Assembly (NCBI RefSeq): GCF_001896135.2
Contig: NZ_MPOH02000019.1
Span: 342,757-379,931, forward strand
Source of the DNA: Streptomyces phaeoluteigriseus
Lineage (GTDB): Bacteria > Actinomycetota > Actinomycetes > Streptomycetales > Streptomycetaceae
Length of the DNA: 37,175 bases
Direction of reading: 5' to 3'
The position numbers and the translations under genes are program-made. Positions 1-7,825 of the stretch are shown here, piece after piece. The notes beneath the pieces are model-generated. The model saw nothing but the letters and a program-made list of their open reading frames with translations, was not told the DNA's origin and did no database searches. Positions within the stretch are counted from its first letter, which is position 1, and the number at the start of each line of letters is the position of its first letter.

Positions 1-261
1 GTTCTGGGCGAAGGGGCCGGCGGGGGCCGTCGCGGCCCGGCGAAGGGGCGACGGGGCCGTGACCTCCTGCGCGAAACCGACCACCGGCGCGGCCACCTCG
101 TGCGCGAGGGCGACGGCGGGGGCCGACACGTCGTGGGCGAACGGCGCGAGCGGGGCCGTCGTCTCCCCGGCGAACGGCACGACAGGGCCCGTCACCTGCT
201 GGGCGAAGGGCCCGACGGGTGCCGTCAGGTCCCCGGCGAGCGGGGCGACCGGGGCCGTCAG
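1..261 (-). repeat. 33-bp (11-residue) coding repeats, about eight copies
   Basis: On the minus strand the C-terminal part of the first gene reads as successive units LTAPVAPLAGD, LTAPVGPFAQQ, VTGPVVPFAGE, TTAPLAPFAHD, VSAPAVALAHE and VAAPVVGFAQE, each 33 bases. The array continues to the window edge. The unit nearest the edge is degenerate (VTAPSPLRRAA); three missing single bases between about 30 and 60 would restore a regular unit. Confidence 0.7.
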
Positions 262-1397
262 GCCCGTGACCAGCGGGGCCACCGGGGCCGCCACGGCCGC
301 GGTGAAGCCGTCGGCGGTGCCGGTCACACCCTGGGCGAAGGAACCGGCCTCGCCGCCCACGCCGTAGGCCAGCGTGGCCGCGTCCGCGACCGCCTGCCCC
401 GCGACCGGTGCGACGGCCCGCACGGCGGTGTGCGCGACGGGCGGCAGTACGGCGCCGGTCGCGTCGTGGGCGACCTCGGCGACGAGCCCGGTGACGTACG
501 GCGGGACGTCCGCGACGGCACCCCCGACGACCGGTCGCAGGCCCCGCACCGCTCCACCGGCGACCGGCTGGACGTCCGCCACGACCCCGTGGGCCAGTGC
601 GGTCGCCGCTGCGGTCGCGTGCGTGGCGACGGGGGCGACGCCGTGGGCCGTCTGCCCGGCGACCGGGACCAGCCCGTACGCCGCGCCGGCGGCGACGTGC
701 CGCGCGCCGTAGACGGCGGAGGCGGCCACCGGCGGGACGGCCCCGGCGGCCGTCTCCTCCACGACCGGAGCGAGCTTCGTCTGCGCGGCGGCCGGCGCCT
801 GCTCCACCTCCGGCGCGAAGGCGGCTAGGGGTCCGAAGAGGTAGTCGATGTCGGCATCGGCATCGACGCCGGTGCCGGTGCCGGTGCCGTCCGCCTGGGC
901 GGAGGCGACGGGGCGCGCGGCGTCGGTGACCTCGGTGGTGTCGACGGTCAAGGGGGTGAGGGCGGTGGCGTGCGTGGTGTCGACGGCGTGCCCGGCCTCG
1001 GTGGCGTGCGTGGCGGTGACCTCGGCCGTCGCGGCTCGTGCCGCTCGCGCGCCCTGGATGGCCTGCGTGCCACGGACCTTGGCCGCCTCGGTCTGCGGGA
1101 CGGTGGCCTCCGCGCCGGTGGCCGTGGCGGTGACCGCTCCGGCGACCTCGGTGGCGGCGGAGGAGGTGGTGGTGGTCGTGGCGGAAGAAGTGGTGGTCGT
1201 GGCGGAAGAAGTGGTGGTCGGGGCGGAGGAGGCAGTGGTCGCGGCGGCTTCGAGGGTGTCGTCGACCGTGCTGGTCACGTCCGGGAGGGTGAGGGCCGAG
1301 GTGGGCAGTTCGTCCGCGCGGCGGTGGCGGAGCCGAGCGCCCAGGCGCCCGTGACACCGGCGGCGAGGACGATGGAACGGCGGATGTTCTTGTTCAT
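1..1397 (-). pseudogene. Secreted Ala/Pro/Val-rich repeat protein, frameshifted and cut by the window edge
   Basis: The start codon at 1397 opens a clear signal peptide (MNKNIRRS, then a hydrophobic run, ending GSATA). After about 26 residues this frame runs into non-protein-like sequence and a stop. One base lost near 1317 explains it: restoring it gives a signal-peptidase end AAADELPTSAL and a frame open to base 1, some 435 residues more. The mature part is rich in Ala, Thr, Val and Pro, with a Thr/Ser stretch, and ends in 11-residue repeats of the type (L/V)TAPVxPFAxx. An AAGGA sequence lies 12 bases before the ATG. It is probably a secreted or wall-associated low-complexity protein of unknown function. 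The 3' end is outside the window. It could be a true pseudogene, but a sequence error is more likely because the rest of the frame is undamaged. Confidence 0.6.
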
Positions 1398-1436
1398 GCG
1401 TACGTCAGATCCTTGGGACTGGAAGTCATCCCGGCG

Positions 1437-1461
1437 CCGGAGCGACCAGACACGGGCTCCG
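1437..1461. terminator. Weak hairpin between the two secreted-protein genes
   Basis: CCGGAGC and GCTCCGG pair perfectly (7 bp) around a 12-base loop, in the 125-base gap after the end of the Pro-rich secreted gene. No T-run follows, so a role as terminator is only possible. Confidence 0.3.
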
Positions 1462-1522
1462 GGCCGGCGGGCGGCGTGTCCACCCGCGCGGCAGGTCCAC
1501 GGCGGGCGGAGAGAGACCTGCC

Positions 1523-2476
1523 CTAACCGGGGAAGACGGGGATGTCCCGGTACCTGTCCCTGACCCCGGCCGCGTCCACATCCACGGCACTGCCGGGCAC
1601 CAGCAGCACCGGCATCCGGTGATACGGCGTCACGGCGTGCGCGTCGGCGTGGCGCGAACCACCGCTGTCGAGCAGTGACGCGCTGCCCAAGGCCCCGTCG
1701 GGCACCCCGGCAGGCGTCCCCCGCACGGGCGCGTGACCACCGGTCGCGGCCTGCCCGGCACGCTGCGGCCCGCCGCTGTGCGCCACCGGCCCCATCGAGG
1801 CCTCGCTCACGACACCCCGGGGGCCGTACGACGACTGCGGCGCCGCCGCTTCCACGGTCCCGGAGTCCTGCCCCGGATCCGACGCCACGGGCGCCGGAAG
1901 CGTCAGCCCCGGCTGCGACACGGGGAGCGTCGGCAGGGACGGCGGGGACGGCAGGGAAGGCAGGGACGGCAGCGGGGGCATGCTCGGAAGCGAGGGGGAG
2001 TCCGGCAGGTCGGGGAGGGAGCCCAGCGGGGGAAGCGTCGGCAGCTCGGAGACGCCGGGCAGCGACACCACGGGCGTCACCCGCGTCCCCATCAGCTTGT
2101 CGCCCAAGCCCTCCAGCACCTCACCGACGGGCTTCACGACCCGCTCCCGGACGGGCGTCACGGGGTTGGCCGAGGCACCCCGCGGCGAGGCGGCGACCGC
2201 GTTCGTGGGAGAAGCCGCGGCCGTGGAAGGCACAACCGGAGAAGTCGCGGCCGTGGAAGGCACAGCCGCAGAAGTCACCGACGTCGAAATCGTGGCCGCG
2301 GTGGCGGTGGTCGCAGTGGTCGTCCCCGTCGTGGCCGTCTCCGTCGTGGCCTTCGTCCCGTCCGCCGCCTGTGCCTGCCCTCCGAAGAGGAACGCCAGCG
2401 CGAACAGCCCGCCCAGCAGCACCACACCGCGCAGCGCGAGGCGCAGGGCGGCGGGCAGCGGAGCGGGGCGGGACAA
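1523..2476 (-). CDS. Secreted Pro/Ser/Thr-rich protein of unknown function
   Basis: I chose the TTG at 2476 because GGGAGG lies 10 bases upstream and the product then opens with a standard signal peptide: SRPAPLPAALRL, a hydrophobic core, and AQA before ADGTKA. The frame stays open upstream to a TTG at 2545, with a GTG at 2524, but neither has a good ribosome-binding site. The mature protein (about 280 residues) has a Thr/Ala-rich segment, then a stretch of LPxLPS units (SLPSLPSPPSLPTLP), then a Gly/Ser-rich part ending in a more ordered tail (YHRMPVLLVPGSAVDVD). No catalytic motif is visible. It lies 91 bases downstream of the VWA gene on the same strand and next to another secreted low-complexity protein, so the two may act together at the cell surface. 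No family was recognised. Confidence 0.65.
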   Translation of the reverse strand: MSRPAPLPAALRLALRGVVLLGGLFALAFLFGGQAQAADGTKATTETATTGTTTATTATAATISTSVTSAAVPSTAATSPVVPSTAAASPTNAVAASPRGASANPVTPVRERVVKPVGEVLEGLGDKLMGTRVTPVVSLPGVSELPTLPPLGSLPDLPDSPSLPSMPPLPSLPSLPSPPSLPTLPVSQPGLTLPAPVASDPGQDSGTVEAAAPQSSYGPRGVVSEASMGPVAHSGGPQRAGQAATGGHAPVRGTPAGVPDGALGSASLLDSGGSRHADAHAVTPYHRMPVLLVPGSAVDVDAAGVRDRYRDIPVFPG

Positions 2477-2548
2477 GGGGGAGGGACCTCCCGTGCGACG
2501 AAACAAGGCGTTCGATCCTCGCACGGGAGTCCCGAGGTTACGCAAGCC

Positions 2549-2566
2549 CCCTGTTACCGATGGGTA
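2549..2566. promoter_or_regulatory. Candidate operator TACCC(A/G)TCGGTAAC, copy 1
   Basis: The minus strand carries TACCCATCGGTAAC followed by AGGG directly after the VWA stop codon and before the secreted Pro-rich gene. A copy matching at 16 of 18 positions lies at 36373-36390 before the aldehyde dehydrogenase gene. The core TTACCGAYGGGTA is near-palindromic, as expected for a TetR-like operator. The regulator is unknown. Confidence 0.3.
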
Positions 2567-2567
2567 G

Positions 2568-3758
2568 TCATGCCCCGTTTGTCACCGTGGTGTCCGGGTC
2601 CGGTACGGGAAGCGGGCGTTTCTCGATCGCGGCCGCCATCACGTCCGGGAACAGGTCCGGCGTACAGGCGAAGGCCGGTGCGCCCAGCGCCGCCAGAGCG
2701 GCGGCGTGTTCGCGGTCGTAGGCCGGCGTGCCCTCGTCCGAGAGCGCGAGCAGGGCGACGAACTGCACCCCCGACGCCTTCATCGCCGCCACCCGCTTCA
2801 GCATCTCCTCCCGGATGCCTCCCTCGTAGAGGTCGCTGATGAGCACCACCACGGTCTCGGCGGGCCGGGTGATCTGCGACTGGCAGTAGGCGAGCGCCCG
2901 GTTGATGTCCGTGCCGCCGCCGAGCCGGGTGCCGAACAGGACGTCCACCGGATCGTCGAGCTGGTCGGTGAGGTCGACGACCGCCGTGTCGAAGACGACG
3001 AGCCGGGTACTGATCGACCGCATCGAGGCCAGCACCGCCCCGAACACGGAGGCGAAGACGACCGAGGCCGCCATCGACCCCGACTGGTCGACACAGAGGA
3101 TCACCTCCTTCTTCACGGACTGCGAGGCCCGCCCGTACCCGATGAGCCGCTGGGGCACGACCGTCCCGTACTCGGGCAGGTAGTGCTGGAGGTTGGCGGC
3201 GATCGTGCGGTTCCAGTCGATGTCGTGGTGGCGGGGCCGGGCGACTCGGGCGCTGCGGTCGAGGGCACCGGTCAGGGTGGCGCGGGTGCGGGTGGCGAGC
3301 CGCTTCTCCAGGTCCTCGACGACCTTGCGCACGACTGCCCGTGCCGTCTCCTTCGTGGTCTCCGGCATCGCCTTGTCGAGGGACAGGAGTGTCCCGACGA
3401 GGTGCACGTCCGCCTCCACCGCCTCCAGCATCTCCGGCTCCAGCAGCAGGGTTGCCAGGCCGAGTCGGTCGATGGCGTCGCGTTGCATGACCTGGACGAC
3501 GGAGGAGGGGAAGTACGTCCGGATGTCCCCGAGCCAGCGCGCCACGGACGGCGCCGACGCGCCGAGCCCCGCCGAACGGTCCCGCCCGGTCCGCGCTCCG
3601 TCCCCCTTCCCGTAGAGCGCGGCGAGCGTGCCGTCCATGGCCGCGTCCCGGCCGGTCTGTTCGTGTTCGGTGCCGTCCGCCTCGCCGCCCCCGAGCACCA
3701 GCCGCCAACGCCGCAGCCGCTCCAGCGCGGGGTCCTCGTCCGTCGCCCCGATCGTCAT
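2568..3758 (-). CDS. VWA-domain protein of the MoxR/VWA cassette
   Basis: This 396-residue protein has a helical N-terminal half and a C-terminal von Willebrand factor A domain with a complete MIDAS metal site: DxSGS at 224-228 (VDQSGSM), Thr283 in GGGTDI and Asp309 in ISDLYEG. VWA proteins encoded beside MoxR ATPases usually act as partners or substrate adaptors of the ATPase, as in CoxE/CoxD and ViaA/RavA. It starts 13 bases after the stop of the DUF5682-like gene, with GAGGA just before the ATG, so the two are probably translationally coupled. It is the third gene of the leftward arm MoxR - DUF5682 - VWA. There is no signal peptide, so a cytoplasmic location is likely. The substrate is unknown. 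Confidence 0.88.
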   Translation of the reverse strand: MTIGATDEDPALERLRRWRLVLGGGEADGTEHEQTGRDAAMDGTLAALYGKGDGARTGRDRSAGLGASAPSVARWLGDIRTYFPSSVVQVMQRDAIDRLGLATLLLEPEMLEAVEADVHLVGTLLSLDKAMPETTKETARAVVRKVVEDLEKRLATRTRATLTGALDRSARVARPRHHDIDWNRTIAANLQHYLPEYGTVVPQRLIGYGRASQSVKKEVILCVDQSGSMAASVVFASVFGAVLASMRSISTRLVVFDTAVVDLTDQLDDPVDVLFGTRLGGGTDINRALAYCQSQITRPAETVVVLISDLYEGGIREEMLKRVAAMKASGVQFVALLALSDEGTPAYDREHAAALAALGAPAFACTPDLFPDVMAAAIEKRPLPVPDPDTTVTNGA

Positions 3759-3771
3759 GTCCTCGCCCCCG

Positions 3772-6375
3772 TCAGATCGTCGTCGTGGTCAGCCGGTTGT
3801 CGTTGCCGGCTGGTCGTTGCCGGCTGGTCGTTGCCGGCTGGTCGTTGCCGGCTGGTCGTTGCCGTTGGCCGGTCGTCGCTGCCGGCTGGTTGTCGTTGTC
3901 GTCCCGCTGTGCGCCGTCCAGCCCAAGCAGGAGCCGCACCACCGGGAGGACGGCGTCCGCGCGCCCGGCGTCGAGGTCGTCCGCGAATCCGGCGGTCCCG
4001 GAGCCCGCCCCCGGCACGCCGCCTCTCTCACCGGGGCCCCTCCGCACCAGTTCCCCCAGCGTCCGGCGCACCCCCGTCTCGTACGCCGAGAACGTCCGCC
4101 GCAGCAACGGCAGCACGTCCGTGAAAGCCTCCGCCGGAACGCCCGTCAGCCACCCGTCGACCAGGCCGAGCAGCCGCTCGTCGTGCACGAGGAGCAGCCC
4201 GCCGCCTGCTCCGCCCCCGACGAAGCCCTCGATCCAGGCGGCAGCGTCCGCCGGAGGAGTCCCGCGCGACAACGCGAGCCCCATCAGCCGCGCGACCTCG
4301 TCCCGCTCCACCTCCCCGCCGTCGAGCAGCAGCCGTACGGCCCGCCCCCGCACGACCCCCGCCACACCGTCCCGTCCGGACAGCACCCGCAGCACCGCCC
4401 GCCAGCGGTCCCGAAGGCGGCGGTGGAGCGGGGTGCCCCGCTCCGGTCCGGCCACCTCCTCCAGCAGTTCGACCGCGCCGTGCACCGCGTCCACGTGGCG
4501 GCGCATCTCCTCGGCCGCGTCGGCGTCCAGTGCGGTGCACGCCGGTGGCAGGCCGACGAATATCCGCTCGGCGAGGCCCGCCGCGACATCGGCCAGGGCG
4601 CCGGTGTCGGTGCCGCGGACGTCGCCGTAGCGCAGGGAGCGGACGAGGGCGGGCAGCGCCTGGGCGAGATGACCGACATCGGTGTCCAGTGCCGCCCGGT
4701 CGGCGAGGACCCGCATCACCGTCGGCAGGGCGTCCGGCAGCCCCGCCAGCAGGCAGCGCTCCGCGAGGCCGGTCACCTCGGCGAGGCCCCGCGCGGCGAC
4801 CGCGTCCGCCTCCGCCCTGGCGGTGGCGGCGGCCAGTACGGTCGTCCCCCACACCCCCGCCTCGGCGACCCGCACGGACAGCTCGGGCTCCCAGCGCAGC
4901 CGCCACGTCTCCCGGAACGTGCCCGTACTCCCCCGCGAGACCGTCGGCTCGCCCCACTCCACCCGCAGCAGCCGCAGCCGGTGCAACAGCCTGCCGCGCT
5001 CGGCGTCGGTCTCCTTGCGCAGGTCCAGTTCCACCTCCCGCTCCGCGGCCTCCGGTTTGAGCCGCAGGCGGCGCTGGAGCCGGTCGAGGTCGCGCTGCAG
5101 GGGCACCGCGGGCGCGGTGGCGGGCACCTCCCCCATCACGTCCCCGACGATCAGTCGGTCCCGTACCAGCGTCAGCGGCACGTCCGAGCCCTCGCACAGC
5201 ACCGCCCGCACGGCGTCGGTCGTCTCGCCCAGGCCGGGCAGCGGGCGTCCGCGCAGCGCGGCGAGCGTCTCCGCCAGCCGTACCGCTTCGATGACGTGCG
5301 CCGGGGAGACGACGCGGTCCTCCTCGCGCAGCAGGCCCGCCACCTTGGTGAGCCACCGCTCCACCGGCCGGTCGGGCGCGGCGAACAGGTGTGCGTACCA
5401 GCCCGGTGAGTCGATACCGGCGCCGTATCCCCCGGCCCGTGCCAGTCTGCGGTGGGTCCAGGGCACCCACGTCAGGTCGGTCCTGACCCTGGGCAGCCCC
5501 TTCAGCAGGGCCCGGTCGGCGGTGAGCGCCGCCTTCTGCCGCAGCGCGGGCACGTGCCAGGCCCCGCACACGACGGCCACGGCCCCGTCCCCGAACTCCC
5601 GCTGCGCCGCCCGCAACTGGAGCCGCATGTACGCCTCCCGGACGGGGTCCCGCTCGCCGCCCGCGGCGCCGTACGTGTCCCGCAGCGCCGTCATGGCCTC
5701 CTCTATCGCGGTGAACGGCGCGAACGGGTCGCGTCGGCCCGGGCCCCGGTGCTCGACGACGTCCTCCCACCAGCGCTCGGGGTCGTCGTATCCGGCGACG
5801 TCGGCGAGGGTGGCGAGCGGGTCGACGCGAAGGTCCGCACGGGAGCCGGGGTCACGGTCGTGGCCCGGTGGTGCGCCCTCGGAGTCCGTGTCCTCGTCGG
5901 CCTTGCGCTCCCAGGCAAGGGTGTGCGCGGCCGGCAGGTCGATGAAGCGGGCCGGGACGTCGTGCTCCAGGGCCCAGCGGATCGCGACCCACTCCGGGGA
6001 GAACGCGGCCATCGGCCAGAACGCCGACCGTCCGGGCTCGTCCACGGCGTGCCCGAGGAGCGCGACCGGGGGCCGCAGGCCCTCGTCGGCGGCCAGGGGG
6101 ATCAGCGCGTCGGCCTCCGGCGGGCCCTCGATGAGCACGGTCCGCGGCCGGGCGGCGTCCAACGCCCTGCGCACGGCCCGTGCCGACCCCGGCCCGTGAT
6201 GCCGTACCCCGAGGAGCAGGGCCTCCCCCGGCCAGGACCCGGACCGTCCTTCCGCGTCTTCCCCCGCGGCCCGGGGTCCCGGCCCCCCGGCCGGTTGCGA
6301 CGCCGGTTCCGCGGCCGGTTCCGTCGATCGCCCCCGCACCGGCCGCCCGGCCGCTGCCGGTCCCCCCGCCCTCAC
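3772..6375 (-). CDS. DUF5682-like protein with TraB/TIKI-like N-terminus
   Basis: This large protein (about 867 residues) begins its conserved part at residue 53 with LLLGVRHHGPGSARAVRRAL, then RPRTVLIEGPPEAD. This resembles the GTxHxS...RPDVVxVE pattern of the TraB/PrgY/TIKI fold, in which the His is thought to bind metal or act in hydrolysis; the link is my inference. The rest is helical and Arg/Leu-rich. The GTG at 6375 leaves 150 bases after the MoxR gene. Another GTG at 6529 overlaps the MoxR stop as GTGA, but in a different frame whose codon use looks coding down to about 6260, so the true N-terminus may be longer and the junction may hold an indel. The last 40 residues (NDNQPAATT..., QRPAGND) come from a 14-base tandem repeat and are unlikely to be conserved. 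The gene is part of the MoxR/VWA cassette. Confidence 0.75.
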   Translation of the reverse strand: MRAGGPAAAGRPVRGRSTEPAAEPASQPAGGPGPRAAGEDAEGRSGSWPGEALLLGVRHHGPGSARAVRRALDAARPRTVLIEGPPEADALIPLAADEGLRPPVALLGHAVDEPGRSAFWPMAAFSPEWVAIRWALEHDVPARFIDLPAAHTLAWERKADEDTDSEGAPPGHDRDPGSRADLRVDPLATLADVAGYDDPERWWEDVVEHRGPGRRDPFAPFTAIEEAMTALRDTYGAAGGERDPVREAYMRLQLRAAQREFGDGAVAVVCGAWHVPALRQKAALTADRALLKGLPRVRTDLTWVPWTHRRLARAGGYGAGIDSPGWYAHLFAAPDRPVERWLTKVAGLLREEDRVVSPAHVIEAVRLAETLAALRGRPLPGLGETTDAVRAVLCEGSDVPLTLVRDRLIVGDVMGEVPATAPAVPLQRDLDRLQRRLRLKPEAAEREVELDLRKETDAERGRLLHRLRLLRVEWGEPTVSRGSTGTFRETWRLRWEPELSVRVAEAGVWGTTVLAAATARAEADAVAARGLAEVTGLAERCLLAGLPDALPTVMRVLADRAALDTDVGHLAQALPALVRSLRYGDVRGTDTGALADVAAGLAERIFVGLPPACTALDADAAEEMRRHVDAVHGAVELLEEVAGPERGTPLHRRLRDRWRAVLRVLSGRDGVAGVVRGRAVRLLLDGGEVERDEVARLMGLALSRGTPPADAAAWIEGFVGGGAGGGLLLVHDERLLGLVDGWLTGVPAEAFTDVLPLLRRTFSAYETGVRRTLGELVRRGPGERGGVPGAGSGTAGFADDLDAGRADAVLPVVRLLLGLDGAQRDDNDNQPAATTGQRQRPAGNDQPATTSRQRPAGNDNRLTTTTI
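3794..3890. repeat. 14-bp tandem repeat in the 3' end of the DUF5682-like gene
   Basis: Four perfect head-to-tail copies of GGCTGGTCGTTGCC span 3808-3863, with degenerate partial copies on both sides. Because 14 is not a multiple of three, each copy is read in a new frame, which gives the odd Gln/Thr/Asn/Arg-rich C-terminus. The stop codon lies just beyond the array, and the VWA start codon is 13 bases after that. Confidence 0.9.
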
Positions 6376-6525
6376 CGTCCGGCATCCCGGCTCCTCCCCC
6401 GTGTCCCGCGGTGCGGCCGCCGTGCCCCGGCCCCCGCCCCAGCGCCTCCCCCCGGCGCCCCCTGCGGCCCCGAGCCCACCCGCGACCTCCCGGTGCGCAG
6501 CCCCGGGTCGTGTCCTCGTCCGCGC

Positions 6526-7680
6526 TCACGCGCTCACCTCCCGGCACGCCCGGTAGAAGTCCGTCCAGCCGACCCGCTCGCGGACCACCGCCTCCAGGTA
6601 CTCCTGCCACACCACCCGGTCCGCGGCCGGATCGCGGACGACGGCGCCGAGGAGGCCGGCGGCGACATCGGCCGGCCGCAGCACACCGTCGCCGAAGTGG
6701 GTGGCCAGGGCCAGGCCGTTGGTCACCACGGAGATCGCCTCCGCGGGTGACAGGGTGCCGCTCGGCGACTTCACCTTCGTCCGGCCGTCGGAGGTGATCC
6801 CGGCGCGCAGTTCGCGGAAGACGGTCACCACGCGGCGGATCTCGTCGATGCCGTCGGGTCCGGCCGGCAGGTCGAGGGAGCGGCCGATCTGGTCGACGCG
6901 CCGCGCGACGATGTCGACCTCGGCCTCGACGCTCTCCGGCAGCGGCAGCACCACCGTGTTGAAGCGGCGGCGCAGGGCGCTGGACAGCTCGTTGACCCCC
7001 CGGTCGCGGTCGTTGGCCGTGGCGATCAGACTGAAACCACGGACCGCCTGCACCTCCTGCCCCAACTCCGGTATCGGCAGCGTCTTCTCCGACAGGATGG
7101 TGATGAGGCTGTCCTGCACGTCGGCCGGGATGCGGGTCAGTTCCTCCACCCGCGCCGTCATGCCCTCCGCCATGGCCCGCATGACGGGGCTGGGCACCAG
7201 CGCGGTACGGCTGGGGCCGTGGGCGAGCAACTGCGCGTAGTTCCAGCCGTAGCGGATCGCCTCCTCCGGGGTGCCCGCCGTGCCCTGGACCAGCAGGGTC
7301 GAGTCACCGCTGACGGCGGCGGCCAGATGCTCGGAGACCCAGGTCTTGGCGGTGCCGGGCACACCGAGCAGGAGGAGGGCACGATCGGTGGCGAGCGTGG
7401 TGACGGCGACCTCGACGATGCGGCGCGGGCCCACGTACTTCGGGGTGATCACGGTGCCGTCCGGCAGGGTGCCGCCGAGGAGGTAGGTGGCGACGGCCCA
7501 CGGCGAGAGCTTCCAGCGGGCGGGGCGCGGGCGGTCGTCCTGCGCGGCCAGCGCCGCCAGTTCATGGGCGAAGGCGTGCTCGGCGTGCGGCCTCAGCACC
7601 TCCTGCGCGGCTGTGCCGTTCGCGGGCGCGGAGTGGTCGTGGCGTGGTTCGGCGGACGTCGGTCCAGCGGTGACTGACAT
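6526..7680 (-). CDS. MoxR-type AAA+ ATPase
   Basis: The 384-residue product has Walker A GVPGTAKT at 106-113, a sensor-1 Asn in LIATAND (220-224) and an arginine-rich ALRRRF at 235-240, which together place it in the MoxR branch of AAA+ ATPases. The usual Walker B Asp-Glu appears as Glu-Glu (ARVEELTR, residues 179-180), a conservative change that may be typical of this subgroup. The ATG at 7680 has GGAGGGG 9 bases upstream. The upstream promoter is a near match to the RecA-independent DNA-damage promoter and mirrors that of the SWIM gene. MoxR ATPases act as chaperone-like machines with VWA partners; here the partner is probably the VWA protein two genes downstream. Substrate and process are unknown. 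Confidence 0.88.
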   Translation of the reverse strand: MSVTAGPTSAEPRHDHSAPANGTAAQEVLRPHAEHAFAHELAALAAQDDRPRPARWKLSPWAVATYLLGGTLPDGTVITPKYVGPRRIVEVAVTTLATDRALLLLGVPGTAKTWVSEHLAAAVSGDSTLLVQGTAGTPEEAIRYGWNYAQLLAHGPSRTALVPSPVMRAMAEGMTARVEELTRIPADVQDSLITILSEKTLPIPELGQEVQAVRGFSLIATANDRDRGVNELSSALRRRFNTVVLPLPESVEAEVDIVARRVDQIGRSLDLPAGPDGIDEIRRVVTVFRELRAGITSDGRTKVKSPSGTLSPAEAISVVTNGLALATHFGDGVLRPADVAAGLLGAVVRDPAADRVVWQEYLEAVVRERVGWTDFYRACREVSA

Positions 7681-7723
7681 GGCTGAGGTCCCCTCCAGCT
7701 CGGCCGGTTCGGATCTGGTGTCC

Positions 7724-7746
7724 ACCTTGCACCACGCCACTGACAA
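7724..7746 (-). promoter_or_regulatory. PafBC-type (RecA-independent) DNA-damage promoter for the MoxR operon
   Basis: On the minus strand TTGTCAGTG (7746-7738) is followed by 8 bases and CAAGGT (7729-7724). The published actinobacterial RecA-NDp motif is TTGTCRGTG-N8-TANNNT; here only the first base of the -10 element deviates. The predicted start site lies about 35 bases before the MoxR ATG, leaving room for its ribosome-binding site. Confidence 0.65.
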
Positions 7747-7795
7747 CGCGATCCGACCTGCACAGACGCCGTCGCGAGAGCGCTCGCGGGACCGA

Positions 7796-7818
7796 TTGTC
7801 AGTGGGGGGATCTACCTT
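7796..7818 (+). promoter_or_regulatory. PafBC-type (RecA-independent) DNA-damage promoter for the SWIM gene
   Basis: TTGTCAGTG (7796-7804), 8 bases, then TACCTT (7813-7818) is an exact match to TTGTCRGTG-N8-TANNNT. The expected start site, about 7 bases after the -10 element, coincides with the ATG at 7826, so the mRNA is probably leaderless; this explains the lack of a ribosome-binding site there. Its first 10 bases form a perfect inverted repeat with the MoxR promoter, 49 bases away. Confidence 0.8.
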
Positions 7819-7825
7819 CGACGAC

